Source of the DNA: Dioszegia crocea
Lineage: Eukaryota; Basidiomycota; Tremellomycetes; Tremellales; Bulleribasidiaceae
DNA length: 64,000 nucleotides
Direction: 5' to 3'
Assembly (NCBI GenBank): GCA_001600615.1
Contig: BCKK01000002.1
Location: 464,809 to 528,808, forward strand
Position 1 is the stretch's first letter; each line of letters begins with the position of its first letter. This document shows, one piece after another, positions 32,323 to 45,426 of this stretch. The notes beneath the pieces were generated by a model. It made no database searches. It saw nothing but the letters and a program-made list of their open reading frames with translations, and was not told the origin of the DNA. The translations under genes and the position numbers were made by a program.

Positions 32323-34059
32323 TTAAAGACCCTGCAGAGCCCCAGTACCCTCGGAACCCTCGACGTCCGCACCCTCTCTCAACACCCTCCAACCCCTCCT
32401 GCCTCCACCCTGAACTTCGTGTCCTCCACTCTCTATCCAATCCCATCCATCCTCATGCACCACCTTCACTGCTCCGCCCTCCACCCCCAAATCCCGCGAG
32501 GCCGCGGATAAGAATTCTGATGCAGGTTTGGCAATCCAGCGCTCTTTTGACCCTTTCGTCGAGAACCAGTTTCCGGTAAACCAGCCTAGATGGCCGCCAC
32601 TACCTGTTATAGCGAGGCAGACGTGAGATGCCGCGTGGACCTGTTCGAGGGGTAGGTATTCTGAGGGGTCAACTTGATTCTAGGGACAAGGCTGACGACT
32701 TACTGCCGTCAATCACAGGATCGTCAAATGCGTTGAGAGCAAGTGTAGGGCTGCAGATTAGCGATAGCCAATAGCGCAATTGACATAAGATGACTTACCG
32801 CTTGACAGACTCGACCCTCTTATACGGACTCGCATAGTCGTAGTACGCCTCAGCTCCGCTGAACGGCCACAATCCCTCGGCCACCGGCCCACCCAATCTC
32901 GACGTCAACACCTCATCGACATCCTTCAGCCTCACCCCTAGCTTCTTACGCCGCATGACCTTCAGTAACGGGACACATTCCCGCGTGAACATCTCGTCCC
33001 TAGTGAACACCTCAGGTGTGTGATCGTACTGCCGGAAGAAGATCCGCATAACGTTCGTCGCCATGGCGCCTGAATAGATGATGCGATGAAATGCGTCCCC
33101 TTCGAGCCGGAGCGACATGCCCGGTAGGTTCCAAGGACAGCCGAGAGCGAGGCCGGAAGACAAAAGGCAGGAGTCGGAGGAATTGCCGAGGTAATTGGTG
33201 AGGACCGATGCACCGAGGGAAAATCCGATACCGTGTAATGGAGCCTTGGGATACTTGTGCCGCAGGTAATGGAGGGATAATTCGAGGTCGACAGTTGTGG
33301 CCGCAGAGTATAATTGGGTGGATGTGAGCGGAGTGTTTGCGCAGCCTCGGAACTATAGAGTTAGCCAAATCCCATATCGACGGTCCGTCTGAGCTTACAT
33401 TGACGACAACTGCTCGTCCACCTAAACCACCTTTTGACTCGGGTCGGACCACCCAAGTCAGTACGTTCCGGACGTAACTCTCGTGACTTCCGCCCGTCAG
33501 ACCATGGCAGATGACCAGGATGGGAGCGTCGGCTGGCAGGGACTCATAATCCTCCGTGAAGTCCAGGCCGATGGTACCGCCATCCGGCACGCGCAGATAT
33601 GTCCTGCAACTCAGCACGAGCTCACCAAAAGAGCAAGCAGCTTGACTCACCGCTTATACAGGATCGTATCGACTTTTGTGAAGTTTCCAACCACGGAGTA
33701 CATTGTTTGCAGATGTCCACTACAGGTGTGAGTGGCTGACTAGGCGCTTTCGTAAGGCAGGCTCACTTTGGTAACCACCAAGCTGGCTTGAATGCCTCTT
33801 TCAAGCTAGGCACATTCTCCGATATCCACCTCGACACAGTGGGACCGTCGTTTCCGTTTGAGTGACCATTCCCGTTGGGCTGGCCGTTTCCATTGGGGTG
33901 ACCGTTGGCTTTGGCTTTGACCTTTCGCAAGTTGATGAAGGCGGGGAAGCGAGGCATAACTCTGACTACCTGCCTGGGCCAGGCGGCGAGGCCGAGCATG
34001 CTCAGCAGGGTGAGGATGATCGTGCCAGGAAGGGCAAAGATCTGACTCAAGAGCGACAT
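32323..34059 (-). CDS. YheT/EMB8-type alpha/beta hydrolase
   Basis: About six exons, roughly 490 aa. A hydrophobic N-terminal segment (FALPGTIILTLLSMLGLAAW) suggests membrane anchoring, followed by an Asn/Gly-rich NGNGQPNG spacer. Family signatures: WWLPSGHLQTMYSVVGNF, the oxyanion strand PILVICHGLTGGSHESYVRN, FRGCANTPLTSTQLYSAATT, the nucleophile elbow GIGFSLGASVLTNYLG (GxSxG), the Asp in ALNAFDDPV and the His in GSGGHLGWFTGNW. These are the hallmarks of the yeast Eht1/Eeb1/Imo32 group: medium-chain fatty-acid ester synthesis or hydrolysis. Exon joins were made by eye through the family motif order; some junctions may be off by a few residues. Confidence 0.88.
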
Positions 34060-35334
34060 TGCAGGCTACCGATAGTCAAGCACAGAGGAGAACAGATGTG
34101 ACAGGCAAAGAGTGGAATTTTGAACAGTTCAACTGCAACCAAGCTTGAATGGGTGACGTCAGACTCGTCAGCAGCGTGACTAATAACTTACTTCCCTGCA
34201 TGCCTCGGCCTACATAAAGGCCTGACTATAGTTCCCTTCCCCACCCACATCACATCCTCCTCTCAAACGTTAACAATATCAGCAGCCAGGCGCTGTTGTA
34301 CAGCTGCGATAAGGATGTTCAATGCACCGGCCGAGTCAGAATTCCACATAATCGCCGAACCTCGGCTTCTTCGGGCATGGGCTTGGGACCTCCGTCAAAG
34401 GACTGACCGTGCGCCAAAAGGCTCAAACGCTACTTACTGCCTTCCCTTTCCCTCTCCCTTCCGCCCTCACACAAAGGGACTCACGACGGACACCCACACA
34501 GTACTCGGCGGCCGGTACCATGTCCGCCTTGTCGGCTGACAGGCAAACTGCCGAACTGTGTACGGACGGGCGGGAGTCAAAGATGATACGAAGCAGATAT
34601 CGAGCTTTGACTCTTCGGATCAAGCTATCGGCTCCTCATCAAGCCTTTGTTGGAGCCGTGCGTAATTACATCAGGTGATGTCTATAATGAAGGAGGCGAT
34701 GAAATGCCTGCTCGGGCCTGCTCGAATAGTCCGGCGGCGAGTGTGAATCCTAGCTTTGTGCGGCGGCTAGACAGCTGACGATGTAGGTTACATATACCGT
34801 CTCGCCTTGGCTGAGCTTATCGTATCATTCCTCTCTCCCACATCGGATACACAGGCAGCTACACTCCGACACTTTCCAATAAGTCCTGTGATTTGAAGGT
34901 TTGGATCGTTGGCAGCCCAGTCCCGGCTTCGGCTCCCAAAGGGATACCCATCATCCAAAGGATTCATTTCGAAAGCTTTCTCTCCTGATATTTCCATGCT
35001 CCATTCTTCTCCGTGTTGAGGGACCACCGAAATTCGACGTCACCACCACGTCTTGGCCCCTTCGAGCTAGCTTCCCCTCGCTCAAGCGGCCCAAATCCGG
35101 CGCCGACCGACAAGGGAGGATAAAGGAGATGATGTCGGTGATGCCTGTTCGATCTGAGGAACGGGTCTATTCTGGCGCCCATTCCAGTGAGTTAAGGATC
35201 CGCCCCACTTTCAACCTGTTCCCTTGCTACCTACCCTGTCTATACCTTCACCTGCATCCAATCCACCTTCACATTCCTTAAATCTTCCACACACCGGATA
35301 ATAGCTTACATCTGGCATAGCTGGTCAGAGCCAC
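34060..35334. promoter_or_regulatory. Long divergent intergenic region before the homeodomain gene
   Basis: 1275 bp between divergent starts. No coding signal beyond chance frames of 60-126 codons. Its length fits a transcription factor promoter with a long 5' leader; the last 150 bp are pyrimidine-rich. Confidence 0.5.
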
Positions 35335-38054
35335 ATGTTTGATCCGGCGCACGAGAGCTCCCTCGCCTTCCCAACCCTTACGAATCCGATTTTCGAGCTT
35401 CCCCCCACTTCTCAATCGCAAACACCTGAGACAGCCGCTTCTGTGTACGCCGATCGCCGGTCGATATATCACCCTTCCGCTTCTCCTTCCCCTTTCCCCT
35501 ACGGCGATGGTTCAACACTCCCACCTGATTTCAGCTCTGCACCGCTCATCCTCAGCCAGGCACAGTCACTGGTCGGGAACTTCGACCAGAGCTTTGGTAC
35601 AGCCCAAGACCCGGTCGAATACATATTACCCCATGCGCTCCTTCCCAGCCCTACGCCCAATCTGCCTGAGTCGACACATTTCACCTTCCCTCCACCCTCT
35701 CTGTCTGTAGATCCGCTTGCCCTTCCCTACACCCCTGTGACATCCGGGCATCATACCTCCCTTACACCCCTTGTCGCCGACTGGGCCATTCCAGCGGAAG
35801 AGTTGCCCTTCAGCCACCATCCCACAACATCGACGAGACCTTTGGGACCTATGAGATCCTGGTCTGCATCATCTAGGCGAGCTTCGGCGTTGCTGATGGC
35901 TCCTCTGCCTATGCAGGGGGGTCTGTCCACGCCTCCAGCTCACTTCGAAGCTCAATCACATCATCCAATCACCAGCCCGTATACACCATACTCGTACACC
36001 ACGTCTGCGAGTATGAGTGCCATACCAGCACACCCTCTGCGCCCTATTCCCGATCGCCGGATGTCATCGCCAGAAGGTTTCACAACCCCCTATACGCTCT
36101 ACCCCCTCTATGCCCAACATGGCTTCTCGTCACTGGGATCAGGACAACGTTTTCATCCCGCTCCGGCAGGTCTGAATCTGGTCTACGACGATTTTGGTTC
36201 GGACAACAAGCCAGCGAGGTTCAAGCCGACAAAAGAGCAGCTGGCTGTTCTTATCGCATCATATGACAACAACAAGTACGTCATATCTGACCTATCTGAA
36301 GTGCCGCTGCTGATCTACCTACAGAAACCCAGATGCCGCAGCCCGTGAAGCCCTCGCTCGACAGCTGGGCCCTGAAATACGCTCTAAAACGCTGCAAATA
36401 TGGTTTCAGAACCGAAGATCCAAATCCCGCGCAAGGGAGAGAGAGTCTGCTTCCTCTACGCGCCGACCATCCTCTCTAGGCGGCATCGAGGGAATCTTGA
36501 ACTCTGCTACCGGAGCATACGACCCCTTCACATCTGAGAACAGCTCGCGGAAGGGGAGTTTGGTAGATATGGAATCTCTCAAGGAGATGGTACATGATCA
36601 AGACCGTAAGTCGTGTCATTCGTTTTCTTTGGGCGAGCTATTGCTGAGAATTCAGCATTCCTTCATATTGTGCCTATATCCGTCCTGTCAATCTCAACCT
36701 GGACCCGGTTCCTCACGCCGGGCATGACTGCATCCTCGGACTTGTGCTTAGCTCTTCGATTGCTCTGCCCTTCGCCCGAGGTGCTTTTGTATGTGTCTCA
36801 CAAGTCGGACATCTACCGCATAAACATTCCTCTCATTCCCGCTCAGCGCCTGGACGACACCGACCTCCTTGGAAGCAATCCAACACCAGACCGATCAATC
36901 AGGAAAGTCGAAGCAGCTGCCAATCCCTCCCTCAATGTCGAGGCGGTATTGGTGCGCTTCGAACTTGCCAAGGAAGCGTGTACCTTCTCGAGCTGGAATG
37001 CGACCCTAGGCGCTTGGACCGATACAGGGGACTTTTCGGGTGGCATCGTAGGCGCGGGTGGAAAAGTGGAAATTACTGGTCGCAGAGAAGTGAGTGTCGT
37101 CTGCAATCAAGAATCATACTGATGGGCCAGACCCTCTTCCCAGCTTTCGCAAAAGTCCATCAATACTTATATGACGCGCCCCTCCTCACTCCCGTTGTCT
37201 TCACACACCATCAGTCCTCTCCTTCCCCACCCGTCACTCCTACGCCCACATCATCCACCGCTGACGCCTACCTCCCTCTTCGTCTCGACCCCGCAGACAC
37301 TCCTCCGCAAGCGACTTTCCCCTCCGCATGGCGATTCCCAGCACCTGGTACTGCTATATCAGCAGACAGCGCATTAGCCTACCCCTCCGCCCCACTTCGA
37401 ACTAGCCACATAGGAGCGAGGGTACGAGTGGGCGGTATGGGTCACGCCAAGCAAAGAAGTCTTAGTGCGCCCATGGCCATGCCGGCAGAATTTGAAGCGG
37501 GGCGGAATGATCTCATCAACGAGACGGGCATGGGAACTTTGGTCGAGGAGTACAGCTGGGGACAGTCTGCGCCCAATGCTCGAGGGTGGAGTGCTACAGG
37601 AGCGGGATTTGCAACTCAGCAATTGCCATATCAGCATCAAGTGTTGTCTGATAGCCCCCAGAGCGCAGACGCAATCGGGCAGGGGTGGCCGCTCTACGAC
37701 ACAACTTCGAGCGGCAATCAAAAATCCTCGGCAATCCCCTATTCGAATTCTTCGTTCTCGCATTCCAACGCTGGGATATCGGACGCGTCTTTGGCCACTT
37801 TGGGCAGTCACGACCAGCTTTCGACCGGATTCAGCCACTTCGGACGAGAAAGGCGCGAGTCGGTCGCCCATTCGATCCAGAGCCAGTCGAGTTCGGGATC
37901 TATTATGATTAGCGGAGGAACCCAATGTCTGGCCTCACCGTTAATCTTTGATCAGCTGGATGTCGGGCTAGATACCGCGGGGATGGGCAGCGGGACGATG
38001 CGAGGGTCTCTGCAACTCGGGGAGATGGGTATGGAGGTACTGGATGAGATGTAG
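35335..38054 (+). CDS. Homeodomain transcription factor
   Basis: Four exons, about 860 aa; first exon 35335-36275. The homeodomain lies at about residues 297-355: RFKPTKEQLAVLIASYDNN across the first intron to NPDAAAREALARQLGPEIRS, then KTLQIWFQNRRSKSRARE with the invariant WFQNRR recognition helix. A Pro/Ser/Thr-rich N-terminus of 290 residues precedes it. Downstream is a conserved-looking region (VLLYVSHKSDIYRINIPL, VEAVLVRFELAKEACTFSSW) and a Ser/Gly-rich tail. This layout is found in basidiomycete non-mating-type homeobox regulators; there is no divergently transcribed HD partner, so a mating-type role is unlikely. Nuclear DNA-binding role; targets unknown. Confidence 0.85.
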
Positions 38055-38342
38055 CTCCGATATCTCGCCCCGATAAGATTGCCCCTCTCTTTGGTAGAAG
38101 TAGATATACATTGTTGGCGCAGTGCCCAGTACGGTCTGAGTAGACCGTCCCAAGATTACAACCTGGAACGCCTTATTGCTCGCTGACATCTCCTCACTAC
38201 CGGATTTCGCGGATGACCGCTCCGTATCAAAACACGCACGGACTTCGGAGCAATCGCGGATTTAGCACGAAAGCGTTCGTTTGTTGACAGCAGTGTATCA
38301 TCTGCCTTACCCACCATCTATCTATATACACAGACGTAGAAG

Positions 38343-41225
38343 ATGGCAGCAGATCTCTCAGATCCAGCACTAGCGACGGCCATCAATTCTGTCGCGGACC
38401 CGGTGTCTCCCATATCTTGGTCAGTCTTCAAATTTAGTCAAGATGTCCGACGCGATAGACTGCCTTTGTCCTCCTAATCGGATAGGATTCCATTGTAGCC
38501 ATGCTGACCCTTCAGGATCGCACTGAATTACCATTCCACTATAGAGAAGACGCTTGTCCTCCTCTCAACGGGATTTGACCCATGGGTACCCCAATGGCAA
38601 GAGCTTTTAGAAGCCCACAAATCCGAACCGATTTTCGGTTATGGCGTTGTGGCCAAAGGCAGGCCTATGCGCGAGGGCGGTGAGAAGGGTGTCGTGCTGG
38701 TGTATCTGCCTGACACAGTCACGTAAGTGCTTTCCTCTATGTACAGTACGTCGAGACTGAACGCGTGCTGATCAGACAGGGGAGTACGACGAGGTATGTG
38801 GCTTGGTGCCGTTAACGCTACGGCAAATGACGTTGTGGAATGTCGAAGGTGCGGAAGGGACTGCTGACTCTACAGCACGGGCTGTTGTACACTCTCGAGC
38901 TTTGGCCAACAAGTTTCCCGTTAGTGATTCATGAGATTTCCCTGTCTTTTCGCTGACTTGCAGGATTACTCCGCGATCATCACCATCTCGCATCCCTCAG
39001 AGATCACCGAAGAGCTTGTCCGTGAACAAGTCAATTTCTACAATCAGCCAATCTCTACCCCCACTGCCAGTCCAGTCAAGCCGTGCACGGCGGCGCAGAT
39101 GGGTCTCGGAGTCGGTCTCGGTCATCCCTCCAACTCAGTACCAGCCCCTGTAGACAAAGGCAACGAGAAGTCTCTACCTTCGCCAACGCGGAGAGCTATC
39201 CAGCCATCGGGGTCATCTATCCAATCATCCGACCGCCCACTCCCACCTCCACCTGCTGTCCCTCTCGACCTGCCTGATAATCCTAGGCTAAATACGCCGA
39301 CCCCTCCGAGATTGGCCACACCACCCCCTGGCGTCCAGCAATCCTCCGACAGCATGTCTGGGTCGCAGCATCAGCATGGGCGGAAAGACTCTCTCTCTTC
39401 CCGCTTTGCTAAAGCTTTGCCCTCATTCACGAAATCAAGTAAAGGCGATGTCGATGGCGCTGGGGGTGACTCGCCAAAGTCGCCCTCCAGATTTGGGTCG
39501 CTGACCTCGGGGTTCGGAACTGGGGCGGGAAGAAGAGAAGAGGCGCATGCGAGGTCTGCGTCGGGAGAGGAGTCAATAGGGCGGGCAGGCAAGCGATATG
39601 TCTCCGATGGGACGGCTCCATACGCTGCCACAACGACGAACGGCGCGGTGATCAGCCTCGACGACCCCACAGGCTCGACATCACACGATTTGCCTCACGA
39701 TGCCAGATACGGGTCGTCAGCGGAAAATTCAGCGGAAGCCGGACCCAGCACTGTCCCTATTTCCCGCTCGACCGATCTAAGTCCTGTTCCCGAGGCTACA
39801 CAGGCGCAACCTCCCACCTCATTTGGCTCTGATTCGATCCCTCCGCCCGTCCCACCCAAGACCACTACTCGCGATATCACCCCCACGCCCCCGGCTTTCA
39901 ACCGCTTACATACACTTGGTGCGATCGTGCCGCAGAAGGAGATGGCCGCGCAATATTTGAAGCTCCAGCCGGGTGTCACCGGCGGCTCCACGGGTCCCGG
40001 TTCTTCAGATATGTCCCCCAACGCTTCGGCGGTGTTCTCAACAGCTCGGGCGAAGCAGGTCGACGCTGAGACAAGAGTACATGAGGAGTTTCGGCGTACA
40101 GAGGAGGAGCGAACGAGGATAAGAGTCAACTCGGGAAACAGAGCTGCTGGCATCGTCAGGACGCCCACACCGATGATGCAGCACGACGACTATGATGATG
40201 ACGAGGGGCTGCCTTATGACAGGCCAGATGTAGAGGAGGTGCGAGAGCAGCGAGGCACAATGGGCGGCCCGATGGTGGAGAATGGGTTCAGCGCCGCAGT
40301 GCCGCTGCCAGAGTATGCAGAACACGCCTCGGAGAGAGCAGACGAGGGGAAGCTTGCCGAACAGGAAGCAGTAAGGCAGCGCGAAGCTGAGGAGAGAAGT
40401 AAGGCCGAGTCAGAGGCAGCTCGAGTCCGCGATGAGGAAGAGAGACTCAGAGTGGCTGAAGCTAAGGAGGCGGAGAGGGAACAGGAGGCTTTGAGAGTGA
40501 GGGAGCTAGAGGAGGAGATGAGAAGAAAAGAAGAGGAGGATGCACGCTTGAGAGAGGAAGAGGAGCAGGCGAGACAATTGCACTTGGCCCAGGAGCGGGA
40601 GGCGGTAGCTGCGAAACGGGCCGAGGAAGAGGAGGCGGCGTTGCGAGCGAAACTGCAGGCTGAGGCGGAAGCACGGGCAGAGGCTATGGAGGCTGAGCGG
40701 GAGAAGGCGAAAAAGAAGGACAAAGTGAGGGACGATCTCATCAAGGGGAAACAAGGAGGCGGAATAATGTTGAGCGGGGTGAGTTTCGTCTCACTACGCG
40801 CAGAGCATGAGTATCGCTAACTTGTCAGCACGTCACTGTCCAAACCACGAAATCTGTGACTTGGCGCAGACGGCATTTCCAGCTCTTACCGACTGAACTT
40901 AGACTCTTCAAAACACAAACAGTATGTTCCCTCGAGCCTGTCGTTCGATAAAAAGATGAGGCTAACATCGAGCAGGACACGACACCCATCCAAACTATTT
41001 CTCTAGCAAGAGGCACGCAGGTGTCCCAGACCTACGAGGAGAGTCAGGTACAGGGAAGCTTCAAAATCATCTCAGCGGGTGATGACGGACTTGGCGAGGT
41101 GGGTGAACTTCAATACTTCGCTGCGTCTACAGCCTGACCATTCTCAGGCATTCTTCCTGTTCTCAGACTCGGCGGAAGAGAAAGAGGTGCTTCTGGAGGG
41201 GCTGAGTATTGCGTTGGGACAATGA
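38343..41225 (+). CDS. ADF-homology / coiled-coil / PH-domain protein
   Basis: About seven exons, roughly 820 aa. The N-terminal 130 residues (MAADLSDPALATAINSVADP, then WVPQWQELLEAH, GVVLVYLPDTV, RARAVVHSRALANKFPDYSA) match an actin-depolymerising-factor homology domain, as in Abp1/coactosin/drebrin. A Pro/Ser-rich linker contains PPPPVPPK-like SH3 ligand motifs (LPPPPAVPL, PPPVPPKTT). At about 490-680 is a charged Glu/Arg/Ala helix, a long coiled coil. The C-terminus, after GGIMLSGHVTVQTTKSVTWR, is a PH-like domain (RHFQLLPTELRLFKTQT). The set predicts an actin-patch or endocytic adaptor that binds F-actin and membranes. I know no characterised yeast orthologue with exactly this layout. Confidence 0.82.
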
Positions 41226-41353
41226 TGTTGGAAGGCTTTCGGATTCGGCCCGTAAATGATCAGGAACATTGTTGGGAACGTCTGTCAGATCTATCGACCA
41301 ATGCAAAGATCATCTTTACATCTAGGCCCAGCCCTAAATCTTTTGCTCGTTTG

Positions 41354-43211
41354 CTAATCGTCCATCTCCATGTCACTGCCGTACGCGTTTTCGCCTCTCA
41401 ATGGACTGTCTGGACGGACAGCTGGCGAATCCGACCTCGCGCGGGACAGTCTAGCCGCAAGCGGCACTGACGAGCCGGTCCCTTCTCCCCCTTGTCTAGC
41501 AGGACTACGGCTCCTCGCTCGGTCACCTTCACCATTCACCTGAGAAACCCAGGCTCTTCCCCGGTCCCACCGATCCTTATCGCCTCCAACGGGTTTAGCT
41601 GCCCGCCGGTCGTCTTCCCCTCGTGTCTTATACGCGTCAAGACCCTTTTGCCTACTCTCCGCCTCGAAGACTGGTCGCGCGTCCACCCCCTTGACCCATC
41701 GATCGGCGATCGCCCCAGCTACAGCGGCTGGATCGCCTCCTCTTGCGATGCGAGAGCCGAAGTTGGAAGGTGCAGATTGCTCCGAGTACATGCCGCGTCG
41801 CGGGCGGGTGGATGGACCTCTTGCGTTGTAATTGGCTGGTAGTGATCGGGAAGAAAGAGCCTCGGGGTCTAGGAAGCGCATTGCGCCTCGGCCTCCAGGA
41901 ATCAGCTGCAAAGCCAACATAAATGTCTGGAGCATGGACTTACCCTTGTATGCCACGCCTCCAGCATCCACGACTCTTTGTCGTTCTTCCTCTGCACGTT
42001 TTTCATCCTCCACCCTTTGCGCTTCTAGTCGCTCGTTCTCTTCCCTCTCCAATCGCGCATCCAGTTCAGCCTCTGATTCATCTCCTTCTCCGGGTAGTCC
42101 TGCCTCCGCTCCAATCTTCACCATCTTCTTCAGCCGCTTCTGCTCCTTCTTCTCTCGCTTGCGTTCCCTCTTCTCCTTCTTCTCTCTCCGACGGCGCTCG
42201 CGGTCATCCTCCACCGAAGCATCCGAGTGCGACGAGGTAGAATATCGCCTTTGCTTTCTTGGGGGCGGACTCCTGCTCCTGCTTCGTGACGACGAACGGG
42301 ATGACGCTGGCGAAGGGGGTCTGACGGCTGCTGGAGGGGGTGCGGCCGGGCGGCGAAGTTCCAACTCGCCGCAATGGGTGATGATGACCGGTGAGATCGG
42401 CCGGTCCTTGGAGTCGGTGGGGAGCTTGCCGAGTGTCAGGATGTGATCAAGGCCGTTGATGACACGGCCAAAGACACTGAGATATCAGTAAGGGGCCACA
42501 AATGGAACTGTTCGTCACTAGAGACGAAGGCCCGTATTTATGAGGTTCGCAAGCTGTTCCACTTACACATGCTTTCCGGTCAAGTGTTGAGCAGGGGCCA
42601 AAGTTACGAAGTACTGACTTCCGTTGGTGCCAGGCCCACGATTAGCCATCACGAGCAGGCTGTCCAAAGTCAGCTTTGAGTAGGCGGGTGTCGTGGTCGT
42701 CGAGATGCCAACTCACCCCTCACGATCCACCTCCGTACCCTTACCCTCCAATCTTTCATCGTCAAACTGACCACCGTATATGCTCTCGCCTCCGGTCCCA
42801 TTCCTCTTGGTGAAGTCTCCGCCTTGTATCATAAATCCTTCAATGACACGGTGGACAGGCGAGTTTTTGTAACTCAGGTGGATGCCCGAAGCGGCTGAGT
42901 CGCCTTTCTCTCCGGTACATAGTGCGCGGAAGCTGAGTGGTCAGCGCTGGCAATAGAAGATGTGCTGGCCAAGGCTCACTTTTCAGCAGTTCGGGGGACT
43001 CTGCCAAGTCAGTCATTTTCCTCGGAAAGTTGAAGAGTTGGTGCTGTTGAGGGTTTCACTCACACGTCTGCGAATAGCTCAAACTGGATCACAAGTCAGC
43101 CACGGTGGTCATACAAACTGCCCAGAAGCATTGACTTACAACTACCCTGCCCAGAGGCCTATCTCCCACTGTAAAGTCGAAGAAAGTGCGTGGATTTCCT
43201 GAAGGTGGCAT
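41354..43211 (-). CDS. Large RS-type cyclophilin (peptidyl-prolyl isomerase)
   Basis: Multi-exon gene of roughly 500 aa. The N-terminal 175 residues form a cyclophilin domain: [64 protein letters not shown] and LTGKHVVFG. The Trp that binds cyclosporin in small cyclophilins is His here (AQHLTGKH), as in PPIG-like members. After the domain come RS dipeptides ([14 protein letters not shown]), a basic [19 protein letters not shown] stretch, a charged helix and [13 protein letters not shown], a conserved block of nuclear cyclophilins. A role in splicing speckles is inferred. One intron (41893-41943, 51 nt) keeps the frame open; splicing it restores the RGAMRF-DPE block. Confidence 0.88.
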
Positions 43212-43385
43212 GATGGGCGGTGGTGGAAGTGAAAACCGCAACAACGCCGACATCTCTCCTCTCAGCGATCCATACCCTCCTCTACATGTTTGCTCAATCT
43301 GAATCTGCTTTGCTAGCAGACCACTGCAGGATATAAGGTAGAACCGCTGCAAAAGCATACACAACATCTCGGATCCTCAATAACA

Positions 43386-45082
43386 ATGAGCACTACTGCC
43401 GTCTTACCCGAGGGCTTGGCCCCACCGTCAAAACTGACAAAGGTTTTCCACCGCAAACTCGATCACGAGCCTCTCTTCATTGAGCGAGCCGAGGGCGTCT
43501 ACCTGTACGAAGAAGGCACAGGCCGTAAGATCCTCGACGGATGCGGCGGCGCTGCAGTGGTCAGTGTAGGCCACTGCGTGCCAGAGATCGTCCAGGCGGT
43601 ATCGGAGCAGATTGGGAGATTGCCATATATAAGCTCGGCCACATTCGCTCACCGGGTCAGTCTGGGTTTACTTTCTAATGAACTTACTCTGACCCTTGTA
43701 GGAAGCCGAAGAGCTCGCTGATCTCTTCTGCGCTGAGTCTGGAATGGCCAGGGCTCTGTTCTTGACTGGCGGAAGCGAGGGTGTCGAATCTGCGATCAAG
43801 GTGGATTCCCTGGAGCAATCATTCTAACTCATGGCTGACTTTCAGCTCGCACGACAATATCATGTTGAGAATAAACAGCCTGAGAGGGTCAATTTCATCG
43901 CCAGGCAAAAGTCGTACCACGGGACTACTATCGCCAGTGAGTAGGATGTGGCACCTGATCCTAAGTCGGAGCACTCGTGCTGACCATACAGCGTTGAGTC
44001 TGGGTAGACATGGCCGTCGGCGGGCGCCCTTCACACCATTGTTTCCTGATGTCTTCCACGAGGTGTCGCCGTGTTACGCATATCGACACAAGCTGGACGA
44101 AGAGACAGACGAGCAGTATGTCTCTCGGCTAGGGGAGGAATTAGAGGCAAAGTTCCAAGAGCTTGGGCCGAGAACCGTGGCTGCGTTCTTCATGGAGCCA
44201 GGTGAGCTTTCAGTCAATTCAATGATTCTCGGCTGACCAGTGTAGTCGTTGGTGCCGCCACGGGTTGCGTTCCCTTCTTACCTGGGTATATGACCACCAT
44301 GCGGGAAATCTGTCACCGCCACGGTGCCCTATTCGTACTGGACGAGGTGAGTTCACTGTTCGAGCTTTCCTGCTCGTCGCTGACTCGCCTAGATCATGTG
44401 TGGTTTTGGCCGTACGGGGAAGCTGCACGCCTGGCAATGGGAAGATTGTCAACCCGACATTCAGATCCTCGGTAAGGGCGTTAACGGTGGCTATTCGCCT
44501 CTTTCCGTTGTTCTCATGAGTGAGAAGGTGGTCGATGTGTTCCGATCCGGGAGTGGGGCTTTCATGAATGGGTATACATACCAGTCGTCTGGCGTTGGCT
44601 GCCGAGCCGGTTTGGAGTGCTACAAGTATCTTAAGAAACACAATCTGTGAGTGGCCTCTTTACTGCAGCTAACTAATCATCCAGGGTTGAGCAGTGTCAT
44701 GAGCGGGGCTCATTTCTGGAGAAGCTTCTGGTCGAGAGAATATTGCCTCATCCTAGTGTTGGTGATGTCAGGTACGTACTCCATCGGCAAGTGCAACCCT
44801 GCGCGCGCTGAACAAGTTAGGGGTAAAGGTCTCTTTTGGGGAGTCGAGTTCGTCAAGGACAGATCCTCCAAAGAGCCTTTTGCAGCTGACTACCCCGTCG
44901 CTGATCTCGTCACTGCGGAAGCGATCCGGTTGGGAGTAGTGGTGTACCCAGGGATGAAGGGGGCGGCAGATGGGGTGCTCGGCGATCATGTCATGTTGTG
45001 TCCGCCATACATCATATCCGAGGCGGAGGTGGTGTTTATGGTGGAGACCCTGGCTGAGGCGATCAAGGCTGTTTTAGGATGA
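43386..45082 (+). CDS. Class III (omega) aminotransferase, PLP-dependent
   Basis: About eight exons, roughly 450 aa. Class III signatures are in order: DGCGGAAVVSVGHCVPEIVQ, the phosphate-binding FLTGGSEGVESAIK, YHGTT, VVGAATGCVPFLPGYM, LFVLDEIMCGFGRTGKLHAW and the Schiff-base Lys in DIQILGKGVNGGYSPLS. The C-terminus has VRGKGLFWGVEFV and HVMLCPPYIISEAEV. These enzymes move amino groups from omega-amino acids or amines to pyruvate or 2-oxoglutarate. There is no N-terminal targeting peptide, so a cytosolic location is likely. The substrate cannot be read; GABA, diamine and beta-alanine transaminases are in the same class. Confidence 0.9.
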
Positions 45083-45426
45083 TCTGTATGCATGGCATCT
45101 GTCAACATGAATCAGCTTCACCCTCGCTCAAGCGCTCATATCTGACTGGAAGGTGAACTCCGCCGGAAACGACGCGAGGTTTCACCGAGTTTCCGCCGGT
45201 CAATTGGACCGACATCTTGCTCAGCTCTGCTTGAGCGAACCTTTCAACCGCAGCTGTGATGGGTGCTATGAACATCCAGATGTCGAACATTCGCTCTCGA
45301 CCTGCTTGGAGGCCTTCCCAAAGAGACATACTGTCAAGTCTGGTAGAGGTCTAGACGGAGTCTGCCCTGAAATTATCCTTCTTCCCCCAACTACCTCGCC
45401 CAACACTGCCGGCTTTGCACTGGGTC
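45083..45426. other. Intergenic region before the GH32 gene
   Basis: 344 bp between tandem genes. It contains chance frames only and no recognised element. Confidence 0.5.

Noticed and set aside
35335..38054. Homeodomain gene as part of a mating-type locus
   Set aside because: No divergent HD partner and no pheromone or receptor gene nearby; the HD1/HD2 pair expected at a tremellomycete MAT locus is absent.
40214..40744. Ser/Ala-rich antisense frame opposite the coiled coil
   Set aside because: Reverse reading of a GAG/GCG-rich coiled coil gives Ser/Ala-rich peptides automatically.
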